Made by a program: the position numbers and the translations under genes. Of a DNA stretch of 64,000 nucleotides, positions 43,057 through 52,704 are shown piece by piece. How positions within the stretch are numbered: the stretch's first letter is position 1; the number at the start of each line of letters is the position of its first letter. The stretch lies in NCBI RefSeq assembly GCF_019249215.1, contig NZ_JAESDI010000005.1, positions 62,001 through 126,000 on the forward strand, in the 5' to 3' direction. The notes below the pieces were generated by a model that did not search any database, was not told where the DNA came from, and saw only the letters and a list, made by a program, of their open reading frames with translations. The DNA comes from Alteromonas lipotrueae. GTDB taxonomy: Bacteria; Pseudomonadota; Gammaproteobacteria; Enterobacterales; Alteromonadaceae.

Positions 43057-45113
43057 TTCTCGATAGTTTCTAGCATCAATGTTGCAGCTGCACCCACCTG
43101 TAAGGGAGGATGGTAATAGTAGCCTTGAATCACGTCGCAGCCCATTTCACGCAGGCGTACAAGCTGGTTTTCTGTTTCTACGCATTCACCCACCGTGGCT
43201 AGGTTAAGTCCTTTGGCCAGCATAACAATAGCGCTTACAATACCATCGTTAGATTTTGACTTGCCTAGTTTTTTAACGAAGCTGCCATCAATTTTCAATT
43301 TATCAATGGGTAACGTAGAAATATAGCTTAAGCAGGAATAGCCGGTACCAAAGTCATCAATGGATACTTTAAAGCCCAATTTTTTTAGTTTCTTCAGTGA
43401 TGTTAATGCAAATTCGGTAGAGCTTATAAACGTATTTTCAGTCAGTTCAATTTCAATGAATTCAGGCGGAATCTGGTTACACGACATAATCTCGGCAATT
43501 TGCTCGGCACAATCTAATTGGGTAATAAAACAAGCTGGCAAGTTAATCGCAATAGGCACTATAGGAATCCCTTGTGCACGCCATTGATTCATTTGAGCGC
43601 TCACACGATTTAAAATCCATATGCTCAGCATATTGATAAGACCTGCTTCTTCAGCAATAGGTATGAAGTGTGAAGGAGGAATATAGTTACCTTCATCATC
43701 TTGCCAACGTATTAACGCTTCCATGCCTTGAACATGACCAGAATGGGCACAAATTTGGGGCTGATAAACCATATGAAAAGCATCTTCAAGTTTTAGCGCT
43801 TGTCGAAGTTGCCCTTCCACAGACAGTCGATTTAATGAATTCTCTAACATGCCGTTATCGAAGAAGCAGAACTGGCCTGGTCCATTCTCTTTCGCATGAT
43901 ACATACTGGTATCGGCATGCTTTAAGAGGGATATGCCGTTTTCATTCTGAGTTTCATATATTGCGATACCAATACTGGTAGAAATGTGAAGTTGATGACC
44001 TTCCAATAGCATCGGTTCACTCAAGCTCGCGATAATTTCATTCGCAAGGTACGCTAAATCATCTTTAGAGTGAGTTTCTTCAACCATAACAACAAATTCA
44101 TCGCCACCCCACCTAGATACACTGTCTTGTCGTTTCACAATTTCAGTCAGCTTTTTCGAAACTTCAATAAGTACCTTATCGCCAATATCATGCCCTAAAC
44201 TGTCGTTGATAAGTTTAAAGCGATCTAAATCTAGAAACATGACGGCCAGTGGGCTGCCATATTTATTGGCTTTGTTTACCGCAAGTTCCAATTGATCCAA
44301 AAATAGGTGGCGATTCGGTAAGTGCGTTAACGCATCATAATTGGCACGTTGGTAAAGTTGGCGAGTTCGAAGCTCTACTAAACTCTCAAGCTCAGTATTA
44401 TGAGCCTTTAGCTGCTCTTGGTGATTTTCAACGGTTGCTAAAATATCGTTAACGCCAGAAAATAATTCGCCTAATTCATCATTGCGTACTGCTGGCAGGC
44501 GAGTGTGATATTCACGAGATGTTGCGACTTTTCTAATAAGCGCGATCAGTTTGTCGATGGGGCTGGTAAAGAGTTTCTGTAAACGAAAATTTAGCAAGTA
44601 AGAGAGCAGCATGCTTAGCAACAATACGCTTAATACTACCAGCATTGCTTGATGCTGTTGTGTATCAAGAGAGTGCGTACTGGCCGATAACAAAAGGTAG
44701 CCAATAATTTCTTTATCAAAAATGATAGGTTCTAAAAAGTAAAGCGCATCGTCTTTAAAGGTGGCCCCTAAAGGTAGCTGCTGGGGGGAGATTAAGTCGA
44801 AGACGCCTTCTCTGGCATATTCGGCGAACAGGTTAAATTCAGCATCGTAAACCTTGGCGGTTAACGTAGCTTGCAACTGCGATGCTGCAAACAGTAAATC
44901 TTGGGTAGGTTGAGCGTCATTGAAAAGTACCGATGAACGGCTGGCCGAAGCCAACAATTTAGACTGGCTGCTAAGCACGTTCACTAAGTTAGTTTTGTAA
45001 TCATCCACAAAATTGGAATACAGTAAACCCGCTACTAGGCATAGCGATAGGAAGTTAACCGAGAGGATGGCAAACAATTGTTTTGTGAAAAACGACGTAG
45101 AACGAAATATCAT
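43053..45113 (-). CDS. Membrane GGDEF-EAL protein of YfiN-like layout
   Basis: 686 residues. First helix about 9-31, a periplasmic CHASE8-like region about 32-152, second helix about 153-175, HAMP about 176-230, GGDEF about 250-415 (RWGGDEF intact; the I-site reads KRQD instead of RxxD), EAL about 430-680 with MEALIRW and SIDDFGTGYSCLSYI, the metal and catalytic residues largely intact. The periplasmic part and HAMP match YfiN, but YfiN lacks EAL, so this one may both make and break c-di-GMP. It overlaps the YfiR-like gene by 4 bases and is probably repressed by it. Confidence 0.9.
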   Translation of the reverse strand: MIFRSTSFFTKQLFAILSVNFLSLCLVAGLLYSNFVDDYKTNLVNVLSSQSKLLASASRSSVLFNDAQPTQDLLFAASQLQATLTAKVYDAEFNLFAEYAREGVFDLISPQQLPLGATFKDDALYFLEPIIFDKEIIGYLLLSASTHSLDTQQHQAMLVVLSVLLLSMLLSYLLNFRLQKLFTSPIDKLIALIRKVATSREYHTRLPAVRNDELGELFSGVNDILATVENHQEQLKAHNTELESLVELRTRQLYQRANYDALTHLPNRHLFLDQLELAVNKANKYGSPLAVMFLDLDRFKLINDSLGHDIGDKVLIEVSKKLTEIVKRQDSVSRWGGDEFVVMVEETHSKDDLAYLANEIIASLSEPMLLEGHQLHISTSIGIAIYETQNENGISLLKHADTSMYHAKENGPGQFCFFDNGMLENSLNRLSVEGQLRQALKLEDAFHMVYQPQICAHSGHVQGMEALIRWQDDEGNYIPPSHFIPIAEEAGLINMLSIWILNRVSAQMNQWRAQGIPIVPIAINLPACFITQLDCAEQIAEIMSCNQIPPEFIEIELTENTFISSTEFALTSLKKLKKLGFKVSIDDFGTGYSCLSYISTLPIDKLKIDGSFVKKLGKSKSNDGIVSAIVMLAKGLNLATVGECVETENQLVRLREMGCDVIQGYYYHPPLQVGAAATLMLETIEN

Positions 45114-45601
45114 TTTATTTTCGCTACCTTCAACAATTCGGAGCTAATCGATAAATTAAGACGCTCAGCCTCTGCTAAATCAATTTCAAACCTTAACCGG
45201 TTGTTTTCCTCATAAAACGTAAATACCGATGGGCGGTCAATAAGGTTAGGTAAATCACTTATAATGATGGTTGAAGTGGTAAGGTTTAACAGGCTGTCAT
45301 CATTTTTGGTTAGGAATGCAAAGGTGCAGCTCTGTTTACCATCTAACACAACGATGCGAATGGGTGCACCACTGCTACTAGGCCTGCTTTCAACTAACTG
45401 GGTTAAAAATTGCTGAAACGCCTCATCATTCTGCACGCAAAAATTGACCGAGTCAGTGTTAATACTGCTCCATGTCATAAATTTTGTGAAGTTAAACATG
45501 TAAGCCGCTTTAAGCTTGTCGACCTTTTTTAGGTCAGCAAATGCTGAGTGACTGACACCTAAGGTCAGAACGACAACAATCAGTAATGAACGCATATACA
45601 A
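45110..45601 (-). CDS. YfiR family periplasmic protein (DUF4154)
   Basis: 163 residues with a signal peptide ending AFADLKK. The YfiR core KAAYMFNFTKFMTWSS (about 31-46), NFCVQND, SCTFAF and TIIISDLPNLI match the family. In Pseudomonas YfiR is a periplasmic, redox-sensitive repressor of the diguanylate cyclase YfiN. Cys55 and Cys92 here could form the equivalent of its structural disulfide; the second Cys pair is absent. The gene overlaps its cyclase partner by 4 bases and follows the barrel gene by 3 bases, so the three form an operon. Confidence 0.9.
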   Translation of the reverse strand: MYMRSLLIVVVLTLGVSHSAFADLKKVDKLKAAYMFNFTKFMTWSSINTDSVNFCVQNDEAFQQFLTQLVESRPSSSGAPIRIVVLDGKQSCTFAFLTKNDDSLLNLTTSTIIISDLPNLIDRPSVFTFYEENNRLRFEIDLAEAERLNLSISSELLKVAKIK

Positions 45602-45604
45602 CGC

Positions 45605-46663
45605 TTAATACAACACAGAAAGTTGAAGGCCAGCTCGCCACAACTCTTGGGGTTGAGGGCCATTTAGATTTTGATATAAAGGCTTACTGACATCGGCAAC
45701 CACTTTTAACCAGTCGATGGGAACAAATGAAATCCCCCCGAACACACTTACTTTTTCTCCGCCATACAGATCAGGATTAGTAATACTTGCAGGGTAGGGG
45801 TTGTTACCACCTATCGTGATTTCATCGTCTTGCCCGTGGATAGATTCTGAGTAGCCAAAGGCGACTCCAGTGAACAATGCTGTGCTCTGGGAAAGTGGGA
45901 AGTTATATTTTCCACTAAGTTTATAGTTGTTTCCTAGGCGATAGTTCCTATCGTTGGTACCCGTGCGGAGCATGGCTGATAGGGTGATAGTAAATGCGTG
46001 CTCGCCCTTATTTTGATAACTCACTTCAACAGGGAAGTCGTAGGTTCCCGAGCCTAGCTGCATTGTGTAGGGAAGTTGTTGATTACCTGCATCTCTAGGC
46101 GTATCGCCTTGCTCATCGATGGATCCGGTTGGCAAACTAATTCCCGCTGTTACCCACCAACTAAAATCACTATTGTCTTCTAACGCATAACTTGCTGAAA
46201 GCGCAATATCGCCCATGCCTGAAGATGAAATAACAAAATGTTCGTAACCTGGTACTACACTGATATGGTCAGTTTCTTGGTGAATGAAAGGAACTTGAAT
46301 TCCGAGTTTTAGACCTTCATTTACTTGGTAACCTAGTTGAACAATTTTAGCGTACTGGTCGATAATTGTCGGTACAACAGGAAAGTTGTTTGTAGTTCGT
46401 GGTTCTTCACCAGGCGAGAACAACACATCATCGAGACTTATATCGCTATCATCGATTTTATAGCCATCAAATTCTGCGGCTTTTAGTTGTACAGAGAAGC
46501 TCCACTTATTCGCTGAAAATTGCTGAGTATCGTTTTCGTTTATATCAATATCAAGCAACGCTTGAAAGCTTAATTCAGCGAATTCTGAAGGTGTACTTTG
46601 GGCTAATGCATTAGAGGTAAAAGAAACTAAGCCAAAACTGGCTATTCTCAGAAATGTTCTCAT
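45605..46663 (-). CDS. Outer-membrane beta-barrel protein of the YfiR module
   Basis: 352 residues with signal peptide (MRTFLRIASFGLVSFTSNALAQ). The mature N-terminus AELSFQALLDIDINEN resembles the SLEELL-type segment found on proteins that partner YfiR and GGDEF proteins. The rest has alternating strands of an outer-membrane barrel (about 12 strands, ending LSVLY) and a transporter/MetA-like pattern GMGDIALSASYAL and AGISLPTGS. In Pseudomonas this place is held by the OmpA-like lipoprotein YfiB. Here a barrel may relay an outer-membrane signal to YfiR. Family placement is moderate. Confidence 0.75.
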   Translation of the reverse strand: MRTFLRIASFGLVSFTSNALAQSTPSEFAELSFQALLDIDINENDTQQFSANKWSFSVQLKAAEFDGYKIDDSDISLDDVLFSPGEEPRTTNNFPVVPTIIDQYAKIVQLGYQVNEGLKLGIQVPFIHQETDHISVVPGYEHFVISSSGMGDIALSASYALEDNSDFSWWVTAGISLPTGSIDEQGDTPRDAGNQQLPYTMQLGSGTYDFPVEVSYQNKGEHAFTITLSAMLRTGTNDRNYRLGNNYKLSGKYNFPLSQSTALFTGVAFGYSESIHGQDDEITIGGNNPYPASITNPDLYGGEKVSVFGGISFVPIDWLKVVADVSKPLYQNLNGPQPQELWRAGLQLSVLY

Positions 46664-46987
46664 TGATGTGCTCCGAGATTGGCCAAGGGAAAAGTAAACA
46701 CAAAGAAGAATGCAAAGTATAAGGTAATGCTACACTATTACAAACTTCTAATATACTCGTCAACCAAATATGGGAGCTATTCAACTAATTGATTAGGAAG
46801 GAATAAGTTAATAAACAAATGAAAAATTTTCCACCTATTAATAGCCTATTAAGAACGCGTTTCAATTTAATGCAGAAGCCAACCAACAGCTCACAAGTCA
46901 CGGCCTTTTACGGTACGGGCTAACTAAAAACTAGAACAAGTGAGTTAACCCTTTAAAGCTATAGGCTTAACCCACTCATTATGGTTA
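46664..46987. other. Intergenic region before the YfiR-type operon
   Basis: 324 bases with no gene on either strand. It should contain the promoter of the minus-strand barrel-YfiR-cyclase operon. The far end holds the terminator-like stem at 46938-46977. Confidence 0.5.
46938..46977 (-). terminator. Terminator-like stem after the DUF4437 gene
   Basis: On the minus strand GAGTGGGTTAA pairs with TTAACTCACTT (11 bp with wobbles) across an 18-base loop, followed by a short T-rich stretch. It starts 10 bases after the gene stop. The large loop makes it a moderate call. Confidence 0.4.
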
Positions 46988-47833
46988 TTAGAATACGCGG
47001 TATGCACTATCGGTGCGAATATAAATAGTCGCTTCTTGCTGACCTTCATTCACTAGTTGATGGTTAAAGGTGCCAGTAGACTCCACATAGCTACCCGCAC
47101 TTAACGATATAGGTGATGTTACTTCTACTGACTGATAATCTACGTCGCCAGCTATAACGACAGCGCGAAATTCGCTGGCGCGTGTACCAATAGTGCCTTT
47201 AAAGCCAGCGGGTAATTTTACCATTGAGCCATTCATATCGCCGGAGCTGCCCCACAAATAAGTAGACGAGACACCCGCTGCAGTTATGTCGTGCAGCTCA
47301 CCACTGTTAAGCCACACAATGTTGTCTTTATGCAGGTTTAACGGGCGTTCACCATTATCAAAATGCTCATTAGATGGTTGTACCAAATAAGGGCCAGAAT
47401 CAATTTCTAAATAGATTAAATTGGCGCTGCCGTTTGCTGCTGTGGTGTGATCTTCGCCAGCAGGTTGGGTCCAAAAAGAACCCGCAGGCATCCACATTTT
47501 ACCTGCACTAGGATCGTCATTATGCATAGCACCTTCAATCACAATGCCGCGATACGTAATATTATGAATATGCGGTGGAGACTCAAAACCTTTATTAAAA
47601 CGTACTAGCATACCGGTTGCAGTATCTTTAGTGCGGTCGCCCCAAAGGTCTGCTGCGCCTGGGCTCTTATCGCCGCGAAGCGGGTTAAGGTAACCCCATT
47701 CAATATCATCTGCTGCTACGACCTTAGATGCTGTTTCTGCGGCAAACGCTGATGTACTTGTAAATGATGTTGAAAGTGACACGGCGCTAGAAAACGCAAG
47801 TGCGAGCGATGTTGCTTTAACTGTGAATTTCAT
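46988..47833 (-). CDS. Exported DUF4437 cupin-like protein
   Basis: 281 residues from the ATG at 47833, which has AAGGG upstream and starts a signal peptide ([20 protein letters not shown] ... AFAAE); open frame continues upstream without a signal. The bicupin pattern is [22 protein letters not shown] then [15 protein letters not shown]. His residues in PPHIHN and EDHTT would bind a metal. DUF4437 proteins are of unknown function. A LysR regulator gene is divergent from it, 234 bases away, which is the usual regulator-target arrangement. Confidence 0.85.
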   Translation of the reverse strand: MKFTVKATSLALAFSSAVSLSTSFTSTSAFAAETASKVVAADDIEWGYLNPLRGDKSPGAADLWGDRTKDTATGMLVRFNKGFESPPHIHNITYRGIVIEGAMHNDDPSAGKMWMPAGSFWTQPAGEDHTTAANGSANLIYLEIDSGPYLVQPSNEHFDNGERPLNLHKDNIVWLNSGELHDITAAGVSSTYLWGSSGDMNGSMVKLPAGFKGTIGTRASEFRAVVIAGDVDYQSVEVTSPISLSAGSYVESTGTFNHQLVNEGQQEATIYIRTDSAYRVF

Positions 47834-48067
47834 TTTTAAACCCTTTAACTTGATTGCTTGGGTGTATTTTATGGGCTGAAAGGCAGTGGATAAATGGGCT
47901 AATCGCCAATACACTTTCGTTAAAACGTGGATAATAGTTGCTGTACTTGAAGATATTGATTCGGTTTTAGCTATAATGAAAGGAACCTGGCTAAAGTTTA
48001 TGCCATTGTAGTTACACAACCATAGCGTTAATAAAACTAAATTCTACTAAATAAAAAAGAAGATGTT

Positions 48068-49021
48068 ATGAAGATAGAAGACTTGCAAGTATTGCTCAAG
48101 GTGGCAGAACTGCATTCAATAACTGCTGCAGCGAACCAGCTAGACATAAGTTCCTCTGCCGCAAGCGTAGCATTAAAGCGTATAGAGCAAGAGCTTGGCA
48201 CTCAACTGTTTGTGAGAACTACCCGCAAAATACGAATATCCCCTGAAGGTGAGCGTTTTCTACCCTTATGTCAGCAAGCAGTAGACTTGCTGCAACAAGG
48301 TGTTATGCGTATTAGTGAAGAGCAGCAAGACATTAATGGCGAAGTGAAAATGGCCATGTCTTCGGAGATGGGACGTAACCTAATGCGGGTTTTGCTAAAC
48401 GATATTATGGCGGAACATGAAGACGTATCAGTTAGGTTACAGGTAAGTGACAGCCGTGTGGATTTCTACCGCGACGGGGTAGACGTTGCACTAAGAGCCA
48501 TGACCAAAAGCGCGGTTCAAGAGCTCAATATGTATGGGTTCAAAATTTGTAATATTCCACACTTTATTTGTGCTTCGCCACGCTATATTGAAAAGTATGG
48601 GGAACCTACTAGCCCCGAAGAATTAGCAAATCACAATGCATTGCTTTACAAATTGTACGAGCTAACCCACGACGGTTGGGATTTGTATAAAGACAAAGAG
48701 AAATTCAAAGTTAAAGTGAAAAGTAACCGTGCAGTGAATGACGGCGATATTGTGCGCCGATGGTGTGTTGATGGGGTGGGAATCGCAAAGAAATCGGTTA
48801 TTGATATTGCAGAGGATTTACTGGCGGGGCGCCTTCAGCGGGTTATGCCTGCTTATCAAATTTCCCTAACTGAAATGTGGCTGGTGTTACCTAGCAGACA
48901 ACTTATAACGCCTGCTATACGGCTAATTAGGGATGAACTGAAGGTGAAAATAAATACGCTTAGAAACGCGCTGATTGAAAAAGAAATGATAAGTGAAGAA
49001 GACTGGCCTGCATCAGAATAA
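48068..49021 (+). CDS. LysR family transcriptional regulator
   Basis: 317 residues. N-terminal winged HTH (about 1-60): LQVLLKVAELHSITAAANQLDISSSAASVALKRIEQELGTQLF pattern, followed by a substrate-binding domain (about 90-300). It is transcribed away from the DUF4437 gene and probably regulates it. The intergenic segment includes AT-rich stretches that may hold LysR sites, but I saw no clear T-N11-A palindrome. Inducer unknown. A lone regulator with no downstream partner on its own strand. Confidence 0.93.
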   Translation: MKIEDLQVLLKVAELHSITAAANQLDISSSAASVALKRIEQELGTQLFVRTTRKIRISPEGERFLPLCQQAVDLLQQGVMRISEEQQDINGEVKMAMSSEMGRNLMRVLLNDIMAEHEDVSVRLQVSDSRVDFYRDGVDVALRAMTKSAVQELNMYGFKICNIPHFICASPRYIEKYGEPTSPEELANHNALLYKLYELTHDGWDLYKDKEKFKVKVKSNRAVNDGDIVRRWCVDGVGIAKKSVIDIAEDLLAGRLQRVMPAYQISLTEMWLVLPSRQLITPAIRLIRDELKVKINTLRNALIEKEMISEEDWPASE

Positions 49022-49060
49022 CCCGCAACAGTAGGATGAATAATTCAGCAGGTAAAAAAT

Positions 49061-50434
49061 TCACGGGTTTTCACGGACTTCCAGTGCTTCAATATTGATA
49101 ATAGTAGAGCGGTTTAGGGTTATCTTAAATCGTTGTACTTGCTGCTGCTTTTGTTTGTTGGTATGCATCAGCACAACGTTTATTTGATAGCGTCGCTCAA
49201 CGGCTTGTTTAGTAATTTTGTTGTTTTCTAAAGAATACAGCCTACCTTCACCTTTCTTTAGAAAGCGAACAAAGGGGGTGAGGTTAAAATAAATACGTTG
49301 CTGTATGTCGTCGTAACCTGGCAGGAAGTTTTTCGCATTTACGCGAGTGTCGCTGCGAAAATGAAGTAACTGTGCCGCTTGTTTGTTTTGTTGCCTGCGG
49401 GTTTGATACAACTTATCAACTTGCTTCGGTAAATCTTTATTGCGAATGTATTCAAGCCAAATAGTTTGGGTGGCTATTCTGCTTTTATTCACACTGTGGC
49501 TATAAATAATCTTCCATTTCGGTAGCCCTTTTTGAATACGCCGCCAAATTACCCGCGTAATGTCTTCTTTAAAGATTTCCCTTAGCCCGTAAATAACCCC
49601 AAGAATACCTACAAAGGCGACGGTAACTTCAGTGAAGTTAGTACGAGCGTTCAACACCAATACCATCACTAAAGCCATAATAATTGCGGTAACCGTGCCA
49701 CGCACTAGGCGGTTTAAATAGGTATTCAAACTTTTGGTTTTTTTCTGGAACACCACGCCGTACTCAATTAAGCGCTGTAATAACCGCATTTTGTTAGTAA
49801 TACGATTGGGATCATCCAGTGTGATTTGTGAATTGTATTGATTATCTTCACGGTATTGGTTCTCACGGCGACAAAAATCGAAAAGAAATTTTCGCTCACT
49901 GGAATAATCACTGCTTTTAGGTGCAGCCGATAACAACTTCAAAAATGACTGCTCTACCTGCCAACTTAAATAGTTGTCTGCATTTTCGAAGTAAGCCCTT
50001 AATTTTTCATCAGTGGGTGTATAACGCCTGAGCTTTTTCAACAAACTAGAGGTTTGTTCTGCAAGTTCTATAGCTTGGGGGTAAAAGGTTTTGCTGTCTT
50101 TTAACTTGAGGGTTTGTTTTATATCAGTGTCGAGTGCGGTACGTATTTGATACGAGTACAAATTCAAGTTTAAGCGGTAATCACTCTGCTCGCCTTTTTT
50201 CTGACTGATAAAGCGACTGCGTACCAGTGGTACATGGAGTTGATCGGAGTAGTAGGCACTGTGATTTTGAATGCTATGGTGAAAATATTGTTCTTCGGTG
50301 AGGGTTTTAGCGCTAATTCCCATGTCGTCAGGCAATGAAAAAAACAGGTCAAGACGCTGATGATCGCTTGGTAGCAGCTGATAATCGACTCTAATAGATA
50401 GGTTTTCATCTTGTGTAAGTTTAATTTTTTGCAC
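49061..50434 (-). CDS. Hypothetical two-helix membrane protein
   Basis: 457 residues, family not recognised. Large N-terminal hydrophilic region (about 1-235) rich in Leu, Gln and Arg, with an LSFR-type helical pattern. A pair of helices follows at about 245-262 (VTAIIMALVMVLVLNA) and 268-287 (TVAFVGILGVIYGL), with a short loop between, then a basic C-terminal region (about 290-457). Both large domains would be cytoplasmic. It stands alone and is convergent with the LysR gene. The ATG has only a weak Shine-Dalgarno. A role in membrane or nucleic-acid-associated functions cannot be argued further. Confidence 0.7.
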   Translation of the reverse strand: MQKIKLTQDENLSIRVDYQLLPSDHQRLDLFFSLPDDMGISAKTLTEEQYFHHSIQNHSAYYSDQLHVPLVRSRFISQKKGEQSDYRLNLNLYSYQIRTALDTDIKQTLKLKDSKTFYPQAIELAEQTSSLLKKLRRYTPTDEKLRAYFENADNYLSWQVEQSFLKLLSAAPKSSDYSSERKFLFDFCRRENQYREDNQYNSQITLDDPNRITNKMRLLQRLIEYGVVFQKKTKSLNTYLNRLVRGTVTAIIMALVMVLVLNARTNFTEVTVAFVGILGVIYGLREIFKEDITRVIWRRIQKGLPKWKIIYSHSVNKSRIATQTIWLEYIRNKDLPKQVDKLYQTRRQQNKQAAQLLHFRSDTRVNAKNFLPGYDDIQQRIYFNLTPFVRFLKKGEGRLYSLENNKITKQAVERRYQINVVLMHTNKQKQQQVQRFKITLNRSTIINIEALEVRENP

Positions 50435-51240
50435 TTAAGTAATTTTCGCCTTGTTTGTCACAGTGTTGCAGCTTCTTACGAAAGTATGCACTAGTTTGGT
50501 TTTGTTAAGAAGAATACTAGGGATAATCTAACCCATATAGGGTGGCAATGCATTTTGAAATTATTTGAGGATACTTATTATGCCCATCCATTTAACTAGT
50601 ACTTATTCCAGGCATGCATAGTATCTAGAACTTTTTTGAGTGTTTTATGAACTGCTTTTAGGTTAGTGCTTAGCGTAATAAATTGTTCGTGTTCAATCTA
50701 ATCGTAACTTCTAACAGACGAAAGTTTATTTATACCAAAATAACCGGCTCCAAAAATAGTATATAAATCATACTAAATAAAGAAAAGTAAACCAATAAAG
50801 CATCAGTTTTTGTGCATTTTGACCTTTTAGTCTGTGCTCAATCAAAGCGCCTTAGATTTAGCTCAAATCATTTTTAAATAAATTCAGCTTTTGTCAACGT
50901 TGAATTATTAGTGTTAATCCCTTAGTATTTATTTTTATTGAACGATCAATTAATAAAAAATACACATTTCTCAGATAGAGTTGAATATCTTTCTTAGTCT
51001 TCAATACTGAATAGTGCCGTTTGTGGAAACAAGCTTTCAACTAGCAGTTGTAATCTCAAGTGGAAACTTTATCTGTAAACGCTTTATGTATAGATAACGG
51101 ATTCAAGACGTTAATCAAGCGGTATGCGTGTTACTTCGAGAGATCAGGCCTGCGTAAAGTAGTCTGCACGCCTGACAAAGTGAATTTGAACAATGTCAGC
51201 ATGTTTTAATCTGCTGGCACTTATCAAGATAGGTTTTAAT
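50435..51240. other. Long AT-rich region upstream of betB
   Basis: 806 bases without a convincing gene. It carries the candidate betaine-regulator palindromes at 50894-50903 and 50937-50950 and a GC-rich hairpin at 51145-51174 (9-bp stem with one mismatch) 67 bases before the betB start. The promoter of the choline genes should be here. Confidence 0.6.
50937..50950 (+). promoter_or_regulatory. Candidate BetI-like operator
   Basis: ATTGAACGATCAAT is near-identical to the BetI-type palindrome ATTGAACGTTCAAT. A second perfect palindrome TCAACGTTGA lies 34 bases upstream (50894-50903). No betI gene is in the window, so a regulator elsewhere would act here. Confidence 0.45.
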
Positions 51241-52704
51241 GTGACAACACCGGTTTATCAAAATTTCATTCATGGCAAATTCATCGCCAATAAAAGTGGC
51301 GAAACGTTTGCGGTTAAAAACCCTGCTACCGACGAAGTTATTTACCATGTTGAAGTGGCAGACGAAGGGGTGCAACAAGCGGCAATAGCAAGCGCAAAAG
51401 AAGGCTTTGCTACTTGGTCTGCTATGACACCGGTTGAGCGTAGCCGTATTTTATTAAAAGCTGTGTCATTGTTACGCGAACGAAACGATGAACTGGCTAA
51501 AATTGAAGTTCTAGATACAGGTAAGCCTTGGCAAGAAGCCGAGTGTGTAGACGTTGAAACCGGTGCTGATGTCATTGAATATTTTGCAGGCTTGGCGCCA
51601 ACGCAAGTGGGTCAACAGCAAATGGTGGGTGACGACTTTTACTACACCCGCAAAGAGCCGCTTGGCATTTGTGCGGGCATTGGTGCATGGAACTACCCGC
51701 TACAAATTGCGTGTTGGAAGTCTGGCCCTGCCTTAGCGGCAGGTAACGCCTTACTGTTTAAACCTTCAGAAGAAACACCATTAGGTGCTATTAAACTTGC
51801 TGAAATTTTCTTTGAAGCGGGCGTACCAGCTGGCGTGTTCAATGTTGTACAAGGTGCAGCAGAAGTTGGCCAATGGTTAACCCAACACCCAGATATTGAA
51901 AAAGTGTCTTTTACTGGCGAAGTCGGTACAGGCAAAAAGGTAGTGGCGAGTGCAGCGGGTTCATTAAAAGACGTCACCATGGAACTTGGTGGTAAATCGC
52001 CATTGTTGGTGTTTGAAGACGCCGACGTATCGCAAGCAGTAAGCGCAGCCATGCTGGGTAACTTTTATACCCAAGGTGAAGTTTGCACAAACTGTACACG
52101 GGTTTACGTGCATAAATCGGTATACCAAGCCTTTATTGACGAGCTTAAAGCCCGTACAGAACAAAACATAGTTGCTGGCGACCCGCTCGATCCTAACGTG
52201 AATTTAGGCGCACTTATTTCTAAAAATCACCAAGATCTAGTGATGAGCTACATCAATAAAGGTGTTGAAGAAGGCGCTACCGTACTAACGGGCGGCACAA
52301 CGCTTAGCCCTGAATCTGCGCCAAACGGCTACTTTGTGGCACCTACTGTATTTACCGATTGCACCGACGATATGACTATTGTTAAAGAAGAAATCTTTGG
52401 CCCAGTCATGAGTGTGTTGGTGTTTGAAGACGAAGCCGATGTTATTCAGCGTGGTAACAATACCCACTTAGGCTTGGCTGCAGGTGTGTTTACCAAAGAT
52501 ATTAAACGGGCACACCGTGTTATCCACAAGCTGCAAGCCGGTATTTGCTGGATAAACAGCTATGGTAATTCACCGGCTGAAATGCCTGTGGGCGGCTATA
52601 AGCAGTCTGGTATTGGCCGCGAAAACGGAATTGAAACGCTCGATCACTACACACAGACCAAATCAGTATATGTGGGCATGACCGACATAGAGAGCCCGTT
52701 TTAA
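51241..52704 (+). CDS. betB: Betaine-aldehyde dehydrogenase
   Basis: Oxidises betaine aldehyde to glycine betaine with NAD(P)+. 487 residues from the GTG at 51241 (AGG upstream; the downstream sequence [11 protein letters not shown] aligns with the family start; an ATG at 51193 would add 16 unrelated residues). Motifs: [42 protein letters not shown] and the catalytic Cys in [11 protein letters not shown]. The stop overlaps the betA start as TAATG, so they are coupled. Together with BetA it turns choline into the osmoprotectant glycine betaine. Confidence 0.95.
   Translation: MTTPVYQNFIHGKFIANKSGETFAVKNPATDEVIYHVEVADEGVQQAAIASAKEGFATWSAMTPVERSRILLKAVSLLRERNDELAKIEVLDTGKPWQEAECVDVETGADVIEYFAGLAPTQVGQQQMVGDDFYYTRKEPLGICAGIGAWNYPLQIACWKSGPALAAGNALLFKPSEETPLGAIKLAEIFFEAGVPAGVFNVVQGAAEVGQWLTQHPDIEKVSFTGEVGTGKKVVASAAGSLKDVTMELGGKSPLLVFEDADVSQAVSAAMLGNFYTQGEVCTNCTRVYVHKSVYQAFIDELKARTEQNIVAGDPLDPNVNLGALISKNHQDLVMSYINKGVEEGATVLTGGTTLSPESAPNGYFVAPTVFTDCTDDMTIVKEEIFGPVMSVLVFEDEADVIQRGNNTHLGLAAGVFTKDIKRAHRVIHKLQAGICWINSYGNSPAEMPVGGYKQSGIGRENGIETLDHYTQTKSVYVGMTDIESPF

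Noticed and set aside
47834-48019. N-terminal extension of the DUF4437 gene
   Set aside because: Would bury a good signal peptide and lacks a Shine-Dalgarno; overlaps the probable LysR-controlled promoter area.
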